Shown here: one piece after another, positions 54,706-63,994 of the stretch
How positions within the stretch are numbered: position 1 is the stretch's first letter
Layout of the letters: each line of letters starts with the position of its first letter
NCBI GenBank assembly: GCA_020860715.1
Contig: JAJBTU010000038.1
Coordinates: 62,001 to 126,000, forward strand
Reading direction: 5' to 3'
Source: Clostridiales bacterium
GTDB taxonomy: Bacteria; Bacillota; Clostridia; Lachnospirales; Lachnospiraceae
DNA length: 64,000 bases
Translations under genes and position numbers: made by a program
The notes under the pieces: generated by a model
Database searches by the model: none
What the model was told of the DNA's origin: nothing
Seen by the model: only the letters and a program-made list of their open reading frames with translations

Positions 54706-55979
54706 AACAGCTTGGGATTGCATATTTTACCGCGCACGGCGGGCAGACAGCGGAACTTGTTGCCGCGGCGTTTGCTGATGAGTATGATATTCTGCGATAT
54801 GAAGGCAGTGGGCACAGGACCGGTCCTTCCTCCGGCCCGGAGAGCACGGGCAGCCTGAACCTGAAAGACTGGTGCGGCAGTCTGTTTTTATCCGGAGCAG
54901 ACGGCATTATTTTTGTGGGAGCGTGCGGCATCGCGGTGCGCACGATTGCACCTTTTATAAAAAGCAAGACGACGGATCCGGCGGTGCTGGTGATCGACGA
55001 GGCAGGACGGTTCGTGATATCCCTGCTCTCAGGACATCTCGGCGGGGCAAATCGCCTGGCGGAGCAGGCGGCCTCGATACTTGGAGCTGTGCCTGTGATC
55101 ACGACCGCGACGGATGTGAATGGAAAATTTGCAGTTGATGTATTTGCTAAAGAAAATCATCTTCGGATAGGCAGCATGAAAGCGGCAAAAGAAATTTCCG
55201 CGGCAATCCTGCGCGGCGAGAAAGTCGGAGTGGTATGTGAGGGAAGGATAGAAGGGAAGCTGCCGCCGGAGCTGGAGCTGATGCGAAATCAGAATCAAAA
55301 GACAGTGCCTGATTTGAACCCGGCAGAAAACGGCTCCAAGGGAAATGCACGAATTCAGACGGGCGCTTTGATACGCATAGGGCTGCCTTTTTTTGCTCCG
55401 AAACCAACAGATCCGATTTCTGAACAAACGGAGCCTGACAAAAGGGCGGTGCTGACGCCGCCGGTTATTTTAAATCTTTATCCAAAGAGCCTTGTCCTCG
55501 GCATTGGCTGCCGAAAAGGCAAGACGGAGCAGGAGATTGAAAGAGCAGTCGGACAGGCGCTTTTAAAACTGGGCATTACCATGGAAGAAATCGCGGGTGT
55601 CGCGTCGATCGATTTAAAAAAAGAAGAACCGGGGCTGCTGGAATTTTGCAGAAAAAATGAGCTGCAGTTTGAAACGTATCCGGCAGAGGTACTCGCCGCG
55701 GTGGAGGGCGGTTTTTCGCCGTCTTCTTTTGTGAAACATGTGACCGGCGTGGACAATGTCTGTGAGCGCGCGGCGCTCTGCATGGCGAGGGAGATGTCTG
55801 GACAGCCGGATTTAGGACCTGTGATGAATGAAGTGCCCGCCCGGTCAGAACTCGGGGAAGCAGCCAGATACGGGCAGCCGGACCCGACCGAAGCAGGAGG
55901 ACGGCTTGTCCTGAGAAAACAGGCGGGAGATGGTGTAACCGTTGCTGTGGCGGAGAAAAGCTGGAGTGTAAGATTTTGA
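54702..55979 (+). CDS. cbiG: Cobalt-precorrin-5A hydrolase
   Basis: 425 residues. The N-terminal domain has YFTAHGGQTAELVAAAF, GADGIIFVGACGIAVRTIAP and LLSGHLGGANRLAEQAA. The C-terminal domain has LGIGCRKGKTEQEIERAV, FVKHVTGVDNVCERAA. A Pro/Lys-rich linker of about 60 residues joins them. It opens the ring lactone with loss of acetaldehyde, an oxygen-independent step. The ATG overlaps a mini-ORF. Confidence 0.95.
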   Translation: MKQLGIAYFTAHGGQTAELVAAAFADEYDILRYEGSGHRTGPSSGPESTGSLNLKDWCGSLFLSGADGIIFVGACGIAVRTIAPFIKSKTTDPAVLVIDEAGRFVISLLSGHLGGANRLAEQAASILGAVPVITTATDVNGKFAVDVFAKENHLRIGSMKAAKEISAAILRGEKVGVVCEGRIEGKLPPELELMRNQNQKTVPDLNPAENGSKGNARIQTGALIRIGLPFFAPKPTDPISEQTEPDKRAVLTPPVILNLYPKSLVLGIGCRKGKTEQEIERAVGQALLKLGITMEEIAGVASIDLKKEEPGLLEFCRKNELQFETYPAEVLAAVEGGFSPSSFVKHVTGVDNVCERAALCMAREMSGQPDLGPVMNEVPARSELGEAARYGQPDPTEAGGRLVLRKQAGDGVTVAVAEKSWSVRF

Positions 55980-56021
55980 AACAGGTTTGATGAAGAAGCA
56001 TTCCTGTGTAATAGAACGAGT

Positions 56022-56048
56022 GTAACTATGAAGGCAGTGAAGAGTTAC
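56022..56048 (+). repeat. R5 element, copy 4 (27 bp)
   Basis: GTAACTATGAAGGCAGTGAA then GAGTTAC. Same length and plan as 39074-39100 and 60101-60127, ending in GTTAC complementary to the first bases. Located between cbiG and cbiH. Confidence 0.6.
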
Positions 56049-56079
56049 GAATGAGTTTGAAGGAAAGCGAGGAACGAAT

Positions 56080-56814
56080 GTGAAAAAGAAGCTGTATGTA
56101 ATAGGTATGGGACCCGGCGAAGCGGGCCTGATGTGCAAGAGGGCGGCGGAGGTGCTGGCCGCGTGCGACACGATCATCGGCTATACGGTCTATGTGAATC
56201 TGCTTAAGGAGTCCTATCCGGGAAAAGAATTCCTGACGACGCCGATGACGCAGGAGGCAAAGCGCTGCGAGATGGCGTTTGAGGAGGCGGCAAAGGGCAA
56301 ACAGGTCGCCATGGTCTGCAGCGGGGATGCCGGCGTCTATGGGATGAGCGGACTGATGCTGGAGATTGGAGAGACTTATCCGGATATCGAAGTGGAAGTG
56401 ATCCCGGGGATTACGGCCGCCTTAAGCGGCGGGGCAGTGCTGGGAGCGCCGCTGACGCATGATTTTGCGGTGGTCAGCCTGAGCGACCGGCTGACTCCCT
56501 GGGAAAAGATAGAGAAACGGCTGGAGCTGGCAGCAGAGGCGGATTTTTCCATCTGCATTTACAATCCGTCTAGCAAAGGACGCCCGGACTACCTGAAACG
56601 GGCCTGTGATATCCTGCTGCGCGTGCTGCCGCCGGAACGCATCTGCGGGACGGTGGAGAACATCGGACGCGAGGGGGAAGCGGCAAAGCTGTATACCCTG
56701 CAGGAGCTGCGGGAAGCGCAGGTCAATATGTTCACGACCGTATTTATCGGGAATTCGATGACAAAGGAAATAAACGGGCGGATGGTGACGCCGCGCGGAT
56801 ACCGGATCGGGTGA
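56080..56814 (+). CDS. cbiH: Cobalt-precorrin-3 C17-methyltransferase
   Basis: 244 residues from GTG 56080 (KKKLYVIGMGPGEAGLMCKR). MVCSGDAGVYGMSGLMLEIG, PGITAALSGGAVLGAPLTHD and FSICIYNPSSKGRPDYL are CbiH/CobJ signatures. It methylates C17 with ring contraction. Follows cbiG by 100 bases and precedes the MATE gene by six bases. Confidence 0.95.
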   Translation: MKKKLYVIGMGPGEAGLMCKRAAEVLAACDTIIGYTVYVNLLKESYPGKEFLTTPMTQEAKRCEMAFEEAAKGKQVAMVCSGDAGVYGMSGLMLEIGETYPDIEVEVIPGITAALSGGAVLGAPLTHDFAVVSLSDRLTPWEKIEKRLELAAEADFSICIYNPSSKGRPDYLKRACDILLRVLPPERICGTVENIGREGEAAKLYTLQELREAQVNMFTTVFIGNSMTKEINGRMVTPRGYRIG

Positions 56815-56820
56815 GACTGT

Positions 56821-58149
56821 ATGGAAAACGAACTTTTTGAAAAGACGCCGGTGCACAAAGCCTTTTTCAGCCTGTCCATGCCGGTCGTCATGGGCATGGT
56901 GGTTTCGCTGCTTTATAATATGGTAGACACCTACTTTATTGCGCAGACGGGAAACACAAATCTTGTGGCGGGCGTTTCGCTTAGCGCGCCGATCTTTACC
57001 TGCATGATCGCGCTCGGAGACATTCTGGGGCTGGGAGGAAGCTCCGTGATTTCCAGACTGTTCGGGCAAAAACGTGATGAGGACGGCAAACGGATCAGCA
57101 TTTTCTGCTTTTATGTCTCCTTTCTGGGAGGCATTCTGGTGGCGGCGCTTCTGCTTCTGTTCCGGACGCCGATGCTGAATCTGCTGGGCGCGGATCAGGA
57201 TACGCGGCAGTATGCGTCCCAGTATTATACGTACATTGCGCTTGGTGCGCCGTTTATTATTCTGACCTTTACGCCGAATAACCAGCTGCGGACGGAAGGC
57301 CTCGCAAAGCATTCCATGATTGGCAGCATTTTGGGTACGGTGGTGAACATTGTCCTGGATCCTTTTTGCATTTCCACTCTGGGTCTTGGAGCGGCGGGAG
57401 CAGCCATCGCGACGGTCATCGGAAATATCTGTACGGATCTGTATTATGTGTGGGCGCTGCAAAAAAAGAGCAGGAAGCTTTCCATGGACCCGCGGGGGTT
57501 TTCCATCACAGGGGCTGAGATCCGGCAGATTCTTGCGATTGGCATTCCTGCATCTGTGACCAATTTTATGACCAGCTTAAGCATGACTCTGACCAACCGC
57601 AGCCTGCTTCCATACGGCAACGACAAAGTGGCGGCGATGGGGATTGTGATGAAGGTCAACATGATCGCGGTACTGGTCCTGGTAGGGTTTGCGTTTGGAC
57701 CGCAGCCTCTTACAGGCTACAATTACGGGGCAAAAAACCAGAAACGTCTGAAAGAAATTCTGGCGTTCTGTTATAAATTTGAATGTGCGCTGGCCGTGCT
57801 GTTTGCTGTGCTGCTCTCCGCGGCGGCGCGGCCCCTGTTGGGGCTGTTTACCGCGGATCAGGGCCTGATACAGACAGGCGTGGAGATGCTAAGATGGCAG
57901 CAGGCAGGCATGCTCTTCGTTGCAATTGTTCTGGTCACTACCTGTACGTTCCAGTCGGCGGGAAAGGCAATGGGCGCATTCTGGCTGTCGTTCAGCCGGC
58001 AGGGCATCATTTTTGCGGCTGTGCTTTTTGTGCTCTCCGGTATTCTGGGATACAGTGGAATCCTGATGGCACAGGCAGCGTCGGATCTGCTCACGGCAAT
58101 CCTTGCGCTGGTTCTGTTTTGGCGCTATATCGTGAGGGAATGGGACTGA
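56821..58149 (+). CDS. MATE-family efflux transporter
   Basis: 442 residues with about 12 helices. FSLSMPVVMGMVVSLLYNMV and the internal repeat PASVTNFMTSLSMTL mark the two six-helix halves; QTGNTNLVAGVSLSAPIF is typical of NorM/DinF-like MATE proteins. Na+- or H+-driven export of drugs or metabolites. Its six-base spacing to cbiH suggests co-transcription, but a cobalamin role is not indicated by sequence. Confidence 0.92.
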   Translation: MENELFEKTPVHKAFFSLSMPVVMGMVVSLLYNMVDTYFIAQTGNTNLVAGVSLSAPIFTCMIALGDILGLGGSSVISRLFGQKRDEDGKRISIFCFYVSFLGGILVAALLLLFRTPMLNLLGADQDTRQYASQYYTYIALGAPFIILTFTPNNQLRTEGLAKHSMIGSILGTVVNIVLDPFCISTLGLGAAGAAIATVIGNICTDLYYVWALQKKSRKLSMDPRGFSITGAEIRQILAIGIPASVTNFMTSLSMTLTNRSLLPYGNDKVAAMGIVMKVNMIAVLVLVGFAFGPQPLTGYNYGAKNQKRLKEILAFCYKFECALAVLFAVLLSAAARPLLGLFTADQGLIQTGVEMLRWQQAGMLFVAIVLVTTCTFQSAGKAMGAFWLSFSRQGIIFAAVLFVLSGILGYSGILMAQAASDLLTAILALVLFWRYIVREWD

Positions 58150-58315
58150 TCTGCCAGCAAAATTCATGAAACATGTGCTTTGAGATGTTATGAGAGGGGC
58201 GGCCGCAACCCTGGTGGCCTTGGACAAAGGGGAGTTCACATAGGCTTTACAATACTGCAGATGATGTCATGTGCAAATGGGCATTTACAGGAAAACCGGC
58301 GGAAAGGAAAAGGGA

Positions 58316-59986
58316 ATGAGTATGAAAAAGGGAACTGGAGGTTTGCTGAAACGGATCGTGCGTTTGCTGATCACAGCGGTTCTGGGAGGCATCTATTTTT
58401 ACGTGATGCTGCCTCCGATCAACCTGAAATCGATGGAATTCTGGCTGTTTTTGTTTGTTCTGCTGGTGATTTATATTGTGATTACGGCAGTATCGTCGGG
58501 AATGAGCATTACACGCAGCGGGGTGACGCTGCCGCAGGGCGTACTGTGGGCAAACTGCAAAATCCCGCTGATCCTGGCTGTGCTTCTGATTCTGGGCTCG
58601 GCCATTGGCGGTATTGTTTCTTCGGAGATTTTCCATGCGGCTGCCTACTACAATCTGCTGGACGTGCAGACCGGCGATTTTACGGAGGAAGTGGCGGAGA
58701 TTTCCTATGATAAGATCCCGATGCTGGATAAGGATTCCAGCGTGCAGCTGGGAAGCCGCGCGCTCGGCAATTTGAGCAGCAACAGCAGTCTGGTGTCGCA
58801 GTTTGAAGTGTCGGATGAGGAGTATTCGCAGATCAATTACCAGAATAATCCGGTGCGCGTGGCTCCGCTTCTGTACGGCAACATTATCAAATGGTTCAAC
58901 AACCGCGCGGATGGTCTGCCGGGCTACATCATTGTCAATATGGTGACGCAGGAGGCGGATCTGGTGCAGCTCGATGAGGGAATGAAATATTCGACCGGCG
59001 AGCATTTTGGCAGAAACATCTACCGGCTTCTGCGGTTCCGCTATCCGACCATGATGTTCGGCGATGTAAATTTTGAGATTGATGAGGACGGAACGCCCTG
59101 GTGGGTATGCTCGCGCACGGTGCACAGGATCGGCCTGTTTGGCGGCGAGGACACGGAGGGTGCGGTGCTGGTAAACGCGATCACGGGAGAGAGTACCTAT
59201 TATACGGAAGTCCCGACCTGGGTGGACCGCGTCTACTCCGCGGATCAGCTCGTGGCGCAGTATAATTATCACGGCACGCTGGTCAACGGCTGGATCAATT
59301 CCTGGCTGGGCCAGAAGGGCATCACGACGACCTCGGACGGTTACAACTACATTGCGATGAACGATGATGTGTATCTGTATACCGGCGTGACCTCGGCGGG
59401 AAATGACGAGTCCAACGTGGGCTTTATCCTGGTAAATCAGCGCACGAAGGAAGCGCGCTACTACAACATTACCGGCGCGACGGAGTATTCCGCGATGTCT
59501 TCCGCGGAGGGTGCGGTGCAGCATCTGGGTTACGCGTCGACGTTCCCGATCCTGCTGAATATTTCCGACGAGCCGACTTACTTTATGTCCCTGAAGGATT
59601 CAGCGGATCTGGTAAAAATGTACGCGATGGTAAATGTCTCCGACTACCAGATCACGGCGACGGGCAGCTCGGTGGCCGAATGCCAGTCGAATTATGAAGA
59701 ACTGCTGGTCGAGAACGGGATTAAAGTGACAGACCCGGTGGAACTCATTGACGCTGAGACAGATATTGTCACAGGCACGATTACGGATATCCGCTCCGCA
59801 GTCGTGGACGGCAATACGATGTTTTATTTCTCCCTCGGCACGGAGGATTACTATGTGGTATCTGCGGCGGACGATTCAGACGCGGTGACTTACGATGTGG
59901 GAGATGAAGTCGCGATCACGTATTATGTGGATGAGGAGAGCACGATCCTGACCGGTATCTCGATCGAGGACGCGGCAGGGATATAG
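58316..59986 (+). CDS. Large membrane-anchored protein of unknown function
   Basis: 556 residues from ATG 58316, seven bases after AAAGGA; ATG 58322 is also possible. Three hydrophobic segments near the N-terminus (about 12-30, 41-62, 80-102), then an extracytoplasmic region of about 450 residues with many Asp, Tyr and Thr (NIIKWFNNRADGLPGYIIVN, GTPWWVCSRTVHRIGLFGGE) and a small C-terminal beta domain (SDAVTYDVGDEVAITYYVDE) that looks OB-fold-like. I do not recognise the family. Confidence 0.65.
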   Translation: MSMKKGTGGLLKRIVRLLITAVLGGIYFYVMLPPINLKSMEFWLFLFVLLVIYIVITAVSSGMSITRSGVTLPQGVLWANCKIPLILAVLLILGSAIGGIVSSEIFHAAAYYNLLDVQTGDFTEEVAEISYDKIPMLDKDSSVQLGSRALGNLSSNSSLVSQFEVSDEEYSQINYQNNPVRVAPLLYGNIIKWFNNRADGLPGYIIVNMVTQEADLVQLDEGMKYSTGEHFGRNIYRLLRFRYPTMMFGDVNFEIDEDGTPWWVCSRTVHRIGLFGGEDTEGAVLVNAITGESTYYTEVPTWVDRVYSADQLVAQYNYHGTLVNGWINSWLGQKGITTTSDGYNYIAMNDDVYLYTGVTSAGNDESNVGFILVNQRTKEARYYNITGATEYSAMSSAEGAVQHLGYASTFPILLNISDEPTYFMSLKDSADLVKMYAMVNVSDYQITATGSSVAECQSNYEELLVENGIKVTDPVELIDAETDIVTGTITDIRSAVVDGNTMFYFSLGTEDYYVVSAADDSDAVTYDVGDEVAITYYVDEESTILTGISIEDAAGI

Positions 59987-59993
59987 ATATTTT

Positions 59994-60127
59994 GTAACTA
60001 TTCAGGACAGTACCTCGCACTTGCTGCGAGGTACGTATGAAAACATAAATATTACAAGGGAAAATCCCATCGCGCAGCGATTTTAAATGGATTTTCCCTC
60101 GTAACGGTGAAGGTACTGAACAGTTAC
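59994..60127 (+). repeat. R5 composite element, copy 5 (134 bp)
   Basis: Ends GTAACTATTCAG and CTGAACAGTTAC are 12-base inverted repeats with one G-T pair. Inside are TACCTCGC/GCGAGGTA (60011-60033), ACGTATGAAAA, the hairpin GGGAAAATCC/GGATTTTCCC (60058-60098), CTC, and the 27-bp GTAAC...GTTAC module (60101-60127). The most complete R5 copy, between two membrane-protein genes. Confidence 0.75.
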
Positions 60128-60156
60128 GATATTTTATAGAAAGAGAATCAAAAACT

Positions 60157-60903
60157 ATGGTGGGAACAGGTACATTGATAAATGTGGCGGCGATTGTGGC
60201 GGGCGGCCTCATCGGCATGGTCGGGAAAAAACTGATGAACGACCGGCTGCAGGAGACGATGATGAAAGCCACAGGTCTCTGCACGATGTTTATCGGCATA
60301 TCCGGGGCACTTGAAAAAATGATGACCATCAGCGACGGCGCTTTAAGCTCCGGCGGCTCGCTGATGGTGATCGTCAGCTTTGCGCTCGGCTCTTTGATCG
60401 GAGAAGGACTGAATATTGAGCAGCGGATCGAGACATTTGGAGAATGGCTGAAGCGTAAGAGCGGCAATGCCAACGACAATTCGTTTGTCAACGCCTTTGT
60501 GACCGCTTCATTCACGGTCTGCATCGGCGCGATGGCGATCGTCGGTTCCATACAGGACGGCATGTCCGGCGACCCTACTACGCTGATGATGAAAGCCATT
60601 CTGGACTTTCTGATCATCATGGTGATGTCGGCTTCGATGGGAAAGGGATGCATTTTCTCTGCCATTCCGGTCGGCATCTTTCAGGGTTCCATTACGATAC
60701 TGGCAAGCGCACTCTCCCCACTGATGACGGAGGGCGCTTTAGATGCCATCTCGCTGGTGGGCTCTATGCTGATCTTCTGTGTGGGCGTCAATCTGATCTG
60801 GGAACACAAGTTAAAAGTGGCAAATATGCTGCCTGCGATCGTGATCGCGGCGGTTTGGGGGGGGCGGTTGCATGAACATTCTGATCTTTGGCGGGACGAT
60901 TGA
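60157..60903 (+). CDS. DUF554-family membrane protein
   Basis: 248 residues, about seven helices. MVGTGTLINVAAIVAGGLIG, GLCTMFIGISGALEKM and SFALGSLIGEGLNIEQRIE are typical DUF554 (YdfK). The function is unknown. The last 15 residues (RLHEHSDLWRDD) are unlike the family end and follow a run of eight G at 60857-60864; the gene overlaps cbiJ by 32 bases. A one-base change in this run would alter how the two genes are linked. Confidence 0.85.
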   Translation: MVGTGTLINVAAIVAGGLIGMVGKKLMNDRLQETMMKATGLCTMFIGISGALEKMMTISDGALSSGGSLMVIVSFALGSLIGEGLNIEQRIETFGEWLKRKSGNANDNSFVNAFVTASFTVCIGAMAIVGSIQDGMSGDPTTLMMKAILDFLIIMVMSASMGKGCIFSAIPVGIFQGSITILASALSPLMTEGALDAISLVGSMLIFCVGVNLIWEHKLKVANMLPAIVIAAVWGGRLHEHSDLWRDD

Positions 60904-63148
60904 GGGACGGCAGGTATCTGAATATCTCGTTGAACACCATATCAGACATACTGTCTGCGTGGCGACAGAATACGGAGAAGAAGTGCTGCGGACAGATGCC
61001 GATTCCGCATGGCGCACAATCCATCAGGGACGGATGGACATGGAGCAGATGCGGGCTTTCCTGCGGAAGAATCCTTTCGCACTGGTGGTGGATGCGACGC
61101 ATCCGTATGCCGTAGAGGTGTCAAACAATATCCGCGAGGCGTGTGAGAAAGAGCAGGTGCCGTATGTGCGGTATTTAAGACCGGAAGGCGCGGCCGCGGT
61201 CAATGGGACGTCAGGTTCCGGCGATGAGAAAAACATCCGGACAATCTACGTAAACTCGACCACAGAAGCGGCTGAGTATCTGGAAGCACAAAAAGGCGGC
61301 ATCTTTCTGACTACCGGCAGCAAGGAACTGCATGTATTTACCGAACACATATCTGACAAAAACCGCCTGTTCGCGCGCATCCTTCCATCCGCGGAAGTGA
61401 TCGCGTCCTGCCGCCCACTCGGACTGGAAGGAAAGCAGATCTGTGCCATGCAGGGACCATTCTCTGCAGAGATCAATACAGCGATGCTGCGGCAGACACA
61501 CGCCTCTTTTCTGGTGACAAAGGATACCGGTATCTCCGGCGGCTTCCCGGAAAAGCTGGAAGCGGTGCGGGAGTGTGGCATCACGGCGGTCGTTATCCGC
61601 AGACCGCAGGAGAGCGGAGCCGGATGGGAGGAAGTGCGGGCGAGAATTGAGGAAGTTCTGGCAGAAACGGATGAGACAGCGGCAGAAGCTGAGGGGACAG
61701 CGGCAGATCCTGATCAGAGTCATTCTGACGGAAAAATGGATGCAGATGTTCAAACGCAAACAGAGAAATATGGTAATGCAAAAAGTGAGCATGTTTCTGC
61801 CCGCCGCATCAGCTGCATTGGAATCGGCATGGGCACGCCCGAGACGATGACACGCGAGGCTGCCCGTGAGATCCGGGAAGCGGAGGTAATCTTTGGGGCA
61901 AAGCGGATGCTGGAATGCGCGCAGGCACTGTTGGACTCTTCTCTGACAGAACAGGCGGAAGCTGTCAGGATTTTGCAATCGAGAACTGTGGGACCGAATA
62001 TAAGGACTCCGCAGATGGTCGCGGAATACAGCGCGTCGAAAATCCATGCCTGGCTGGAAGCACATCCGCAGGTACGGCGCGCTGCGGTCCTGATGTCCGG
62101 CGACGTCGGCTTTTACAGCGGCGCGCGCCAGATCGCGGAGACATTCCCGGCAGGAGAAGTTCATTATTATTGCGGGATCTCTTCGGTCGTATATTTTGCG
62201 TCACAGATCCCCACATCCTGGCAGGACGCAAAACTTCTGAGCGCGCACGGAAAAGATCTGGCACTTGCCAATTATGTAAAAAAATATCCAAAGATTATTC
62301 TTCTGGTCAGCGGGAAAAACGATATTTCCCGCCTTTGCCGGCAGCTTGCGGACGGTGGCATGGGAGATGTGAAGGTTACCGTCGGAGCCAATCTTTCCTA
62401 TCCGGACGAGTGGATTGATACGGGAACTCCGGAGGAGTTTCTGGGCGATACTCTGGATGTGGAGCGGCATCGGACGGAAAATGCAAAGCGGACACAGGCA
62501 GAAGGGAAAAATTCCTGCGCCGCGGCAGACCTGTATGTCATGATGGTGGAAAATCCGAAAGGCAGCCGGATCCTCACACCGGGGATCCCGGATAAAGCAT
62601 TTGTGCGCGGCGATGTACCGATGACCAAAGAGGAGATCCGGGCGCTGTCTGTCGCAAAGCTGCGCCTGAAAGAGGATTCCATCGTGTACGATATTGGAGC
62701 CGGTACCGGTTCGGTATCTGTTGAATGCGCTCTGCTTTGCACTGCGGGTCAGGTCTACGCAATTGAGCGCAACCCGAACGGGACAGATCTGATCCGGAGA
62801 AACAGTCATGAGTTTGGAGTGGCCAATCTTTCCATCATAGAAGGGACCGCGCCGGAAGCGCTGCAGGAACTGGCTGCTCCGACGCACGCTTTTATCGGCG
62901 GCAGTGCCGGAAATATGCGCGAAATCATAGAGGTTCTGCTAAAAAAGAATCCGGCTGTCCGCGTCGTCATCAACACAGTCACGCTGGAGAGCATTGCGGA
63001 GGTTATGAACCTGATCCGCGGGATGCATCTTGCGGATGCCGACATCGTGCAGGTGTCCGTGTCAAAATCCCGTTCCCTTGGGAACTATCACCTGATGACC
63101 GCACACAATCCGGTGTATATCATATCTTTCGGCGGGGAGAAGGCATAA
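60872..63148 (+). CDS. cbiJ-cbiE-cbiT: Fused cobalt-precorrin-6A reductase, C5-methyltransferase and C15-methyltransferase
   Basis: 758 residues, three enzymes in one chain. CbiJ at 1 to about 260 (ILIFGGTIEGRQVSEYL, TTGSKELHVF, KDTGISGG). An acidic linker about 265-310. CbiE from about 313 (ISCIGIGMGTPETMTREAAR, MSGDVGFYSGARQI). CbiT from about 570 (PGIPDKAFVRGDVPMTKEEI, SAM motif VYDIGAGTGSVSVECALL). Together they reduce precorrin-6A, methylate C5 and C15, and decarboxylate C12. CbiE-CbiT (CobL) fusions are common; adding CbiJ is less so. Confidence 0.95.
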   Translation: MNILIFGGTIEGRQVSEYLVEHHIRHTVCVATEYGEEVLRTDADSAWRTIHQGRMDMEQMRAFLRKNPFALVVDATHPYAVEVSNNIREACEKEQVPYVRYLRPEGAAAVNGTSGSGDEKNIRTIYVNSTTEAAEYLEAQKGGIFLTTGSKELHVFTEHISDKNRLFARILPSAEVIASCRPLGLEGKQICAMQGPFSAEINTAMLRQTHASFLVTKDTGISGGFPEKLEAVRECGITAVVIRRPQESGAGWEEVRARIEEVLAETDETAAEAEGTAADPDQSHSDGKMDADVQTQTEKYGNAKSEHVSARRISCIGIGMGTPETMTREAAREIREAEVIFGAKRMLECAQALLDSSLTEQAEAVRILQSRTVGPNIRTPQMVAEYSASKIHAWLEAHPQVRRAAVLMSGDVGFYSGARQIAETFPAGEVHYYCGISSVVYFASQIPTSWQDAKLLSAHGKDLALANYVKKYPKIILLVSGKNDISRLCRQLADGGMGDVKVTVGANLSYPDEWIDTGTPEEFLGDTLDVERHRTENAKRTQAEGKNSCAAADLYVMMVENPKGSRILTPGIPDKAFVRGDVPMTKEEIRALSVAKLRLKEDSIVYDIGAGTGSVSVECALLCTAGQVYAIERNPNGTDLIRRNSHEFGVANLSIIEGTAPEALQELAAPTHAFIGGSAGNMREIIEVLLKKNPAVRVVINTVTLESIAEVMNLIRGMHLADADIVQVSVSKSRSLGNYHLMTAHNPVYIISFGGEKA

Positions 63149-63250
63149 AAGGTGACAGATGTGTCGGACGCGGAACTGCCGGTTGACATATTTTTGGGGA
63201 TAGCTTATGATAGGAAAAGTTGCGAAATACACTGGAAAGGGACAAATGAC

Positions 63251-63994
63251 ATGACAGGAAAGCTGTATGGGATTGGCGTGGGACCGGGGGATCCGAAGCT
63301 GATGACCTATCTGGCGGTGGAGACAATCGAGAACTGTCCGGTGCTGGCGGTGCCGGCGGACGGTAAGGAGTCCGCGGTGAGTTATAGGATTGCGGCCGGC
63401 ATTGTAAAAGGGCTGGATGAGAAGGAATGTCTGAATCTGTCGACGCCGATGACAAAGGATAAGGCGGTATTGAACGCGGCTTATGAGAAGGCGGCGGAGC
63501 AGATTATCGGATATCTGGAGCAGGGAAAGGATGTCGCCTATCTGACGCTGGGAGATCCGACGATTTACTGTACTTATATTTATGTTCATCGGATCGTGAA
63601 GGAGCGCGGCTATCAGGCGGAGATCATCAATGGCGTGCCGTCTTTCTGCGCGGTGAGCGCGAAACTGGGCGACAGCCTTGTTGACCGTTCTGAACAGCTT
63701 CATATCATCCCATCCACCTATGAGATTGAGGACGCGCTGGAGCTGCCGGGGACGAAGGTGCTGATGAAGGCGGCTTCCAAGATGCCGCTTGTAAAGAAGA
63801 CTCTGCGCGAGAAGAACCTGAAGGGCATGATGATTGAAAACTGCGGGATGGATTCGGAAAAGTGCTACATGGACGTCGGGGAGATTCCGGATCAGCCCAG
63901 CTATTATTCGGTGATCGTGGTAAGAGAAAACGCGGATGCACCGGGCGATTCTGCAGACCGGATCATGACCGCGCAGGATAAAATTCATGATTGA
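63251..63994 (+). CDS. cbiL: Cobalt-precorrin-2 C20-methyltransferase
   Basis: 247 residues from ATG 63251 (TGKLYGIGVGPGDPKLMTYL), with GGAAAGGGA upstream; an earlier in-frame GTG at 63152 gives a non-homologous leader. AYLTLGDPTIYCTYIYVH, EIINGVPSFCAVSAKLG and GMMIENCGMDSEKCYMD match CbiL/CobI. It adds the C20 methyl group at the start of the corrin branch. Ends six bases before the window end. Confidence 0.95.
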   Translation: MTGKLYGIGVGPGDPKLMTYLAVETIENCPVLAVPADGKESAVSYRIAAGIVKGLDEKECLNLSTPMTKDKAVLNAAYEKAAEQIIGYLEQGKDVAYLTLGDPTIYCTYIYVHRIVKERGYQAEIINGVPSFCAVSAKLGDSLVDRSEQLHIIPSTYEIEDALELPGTKVLMKAASKMPLVKKTLREKNLKGMMIENCGMDSEKCYMDVGEIPDQPSYYSVIVVRENADAPGDSADRIMTAQDKIHD

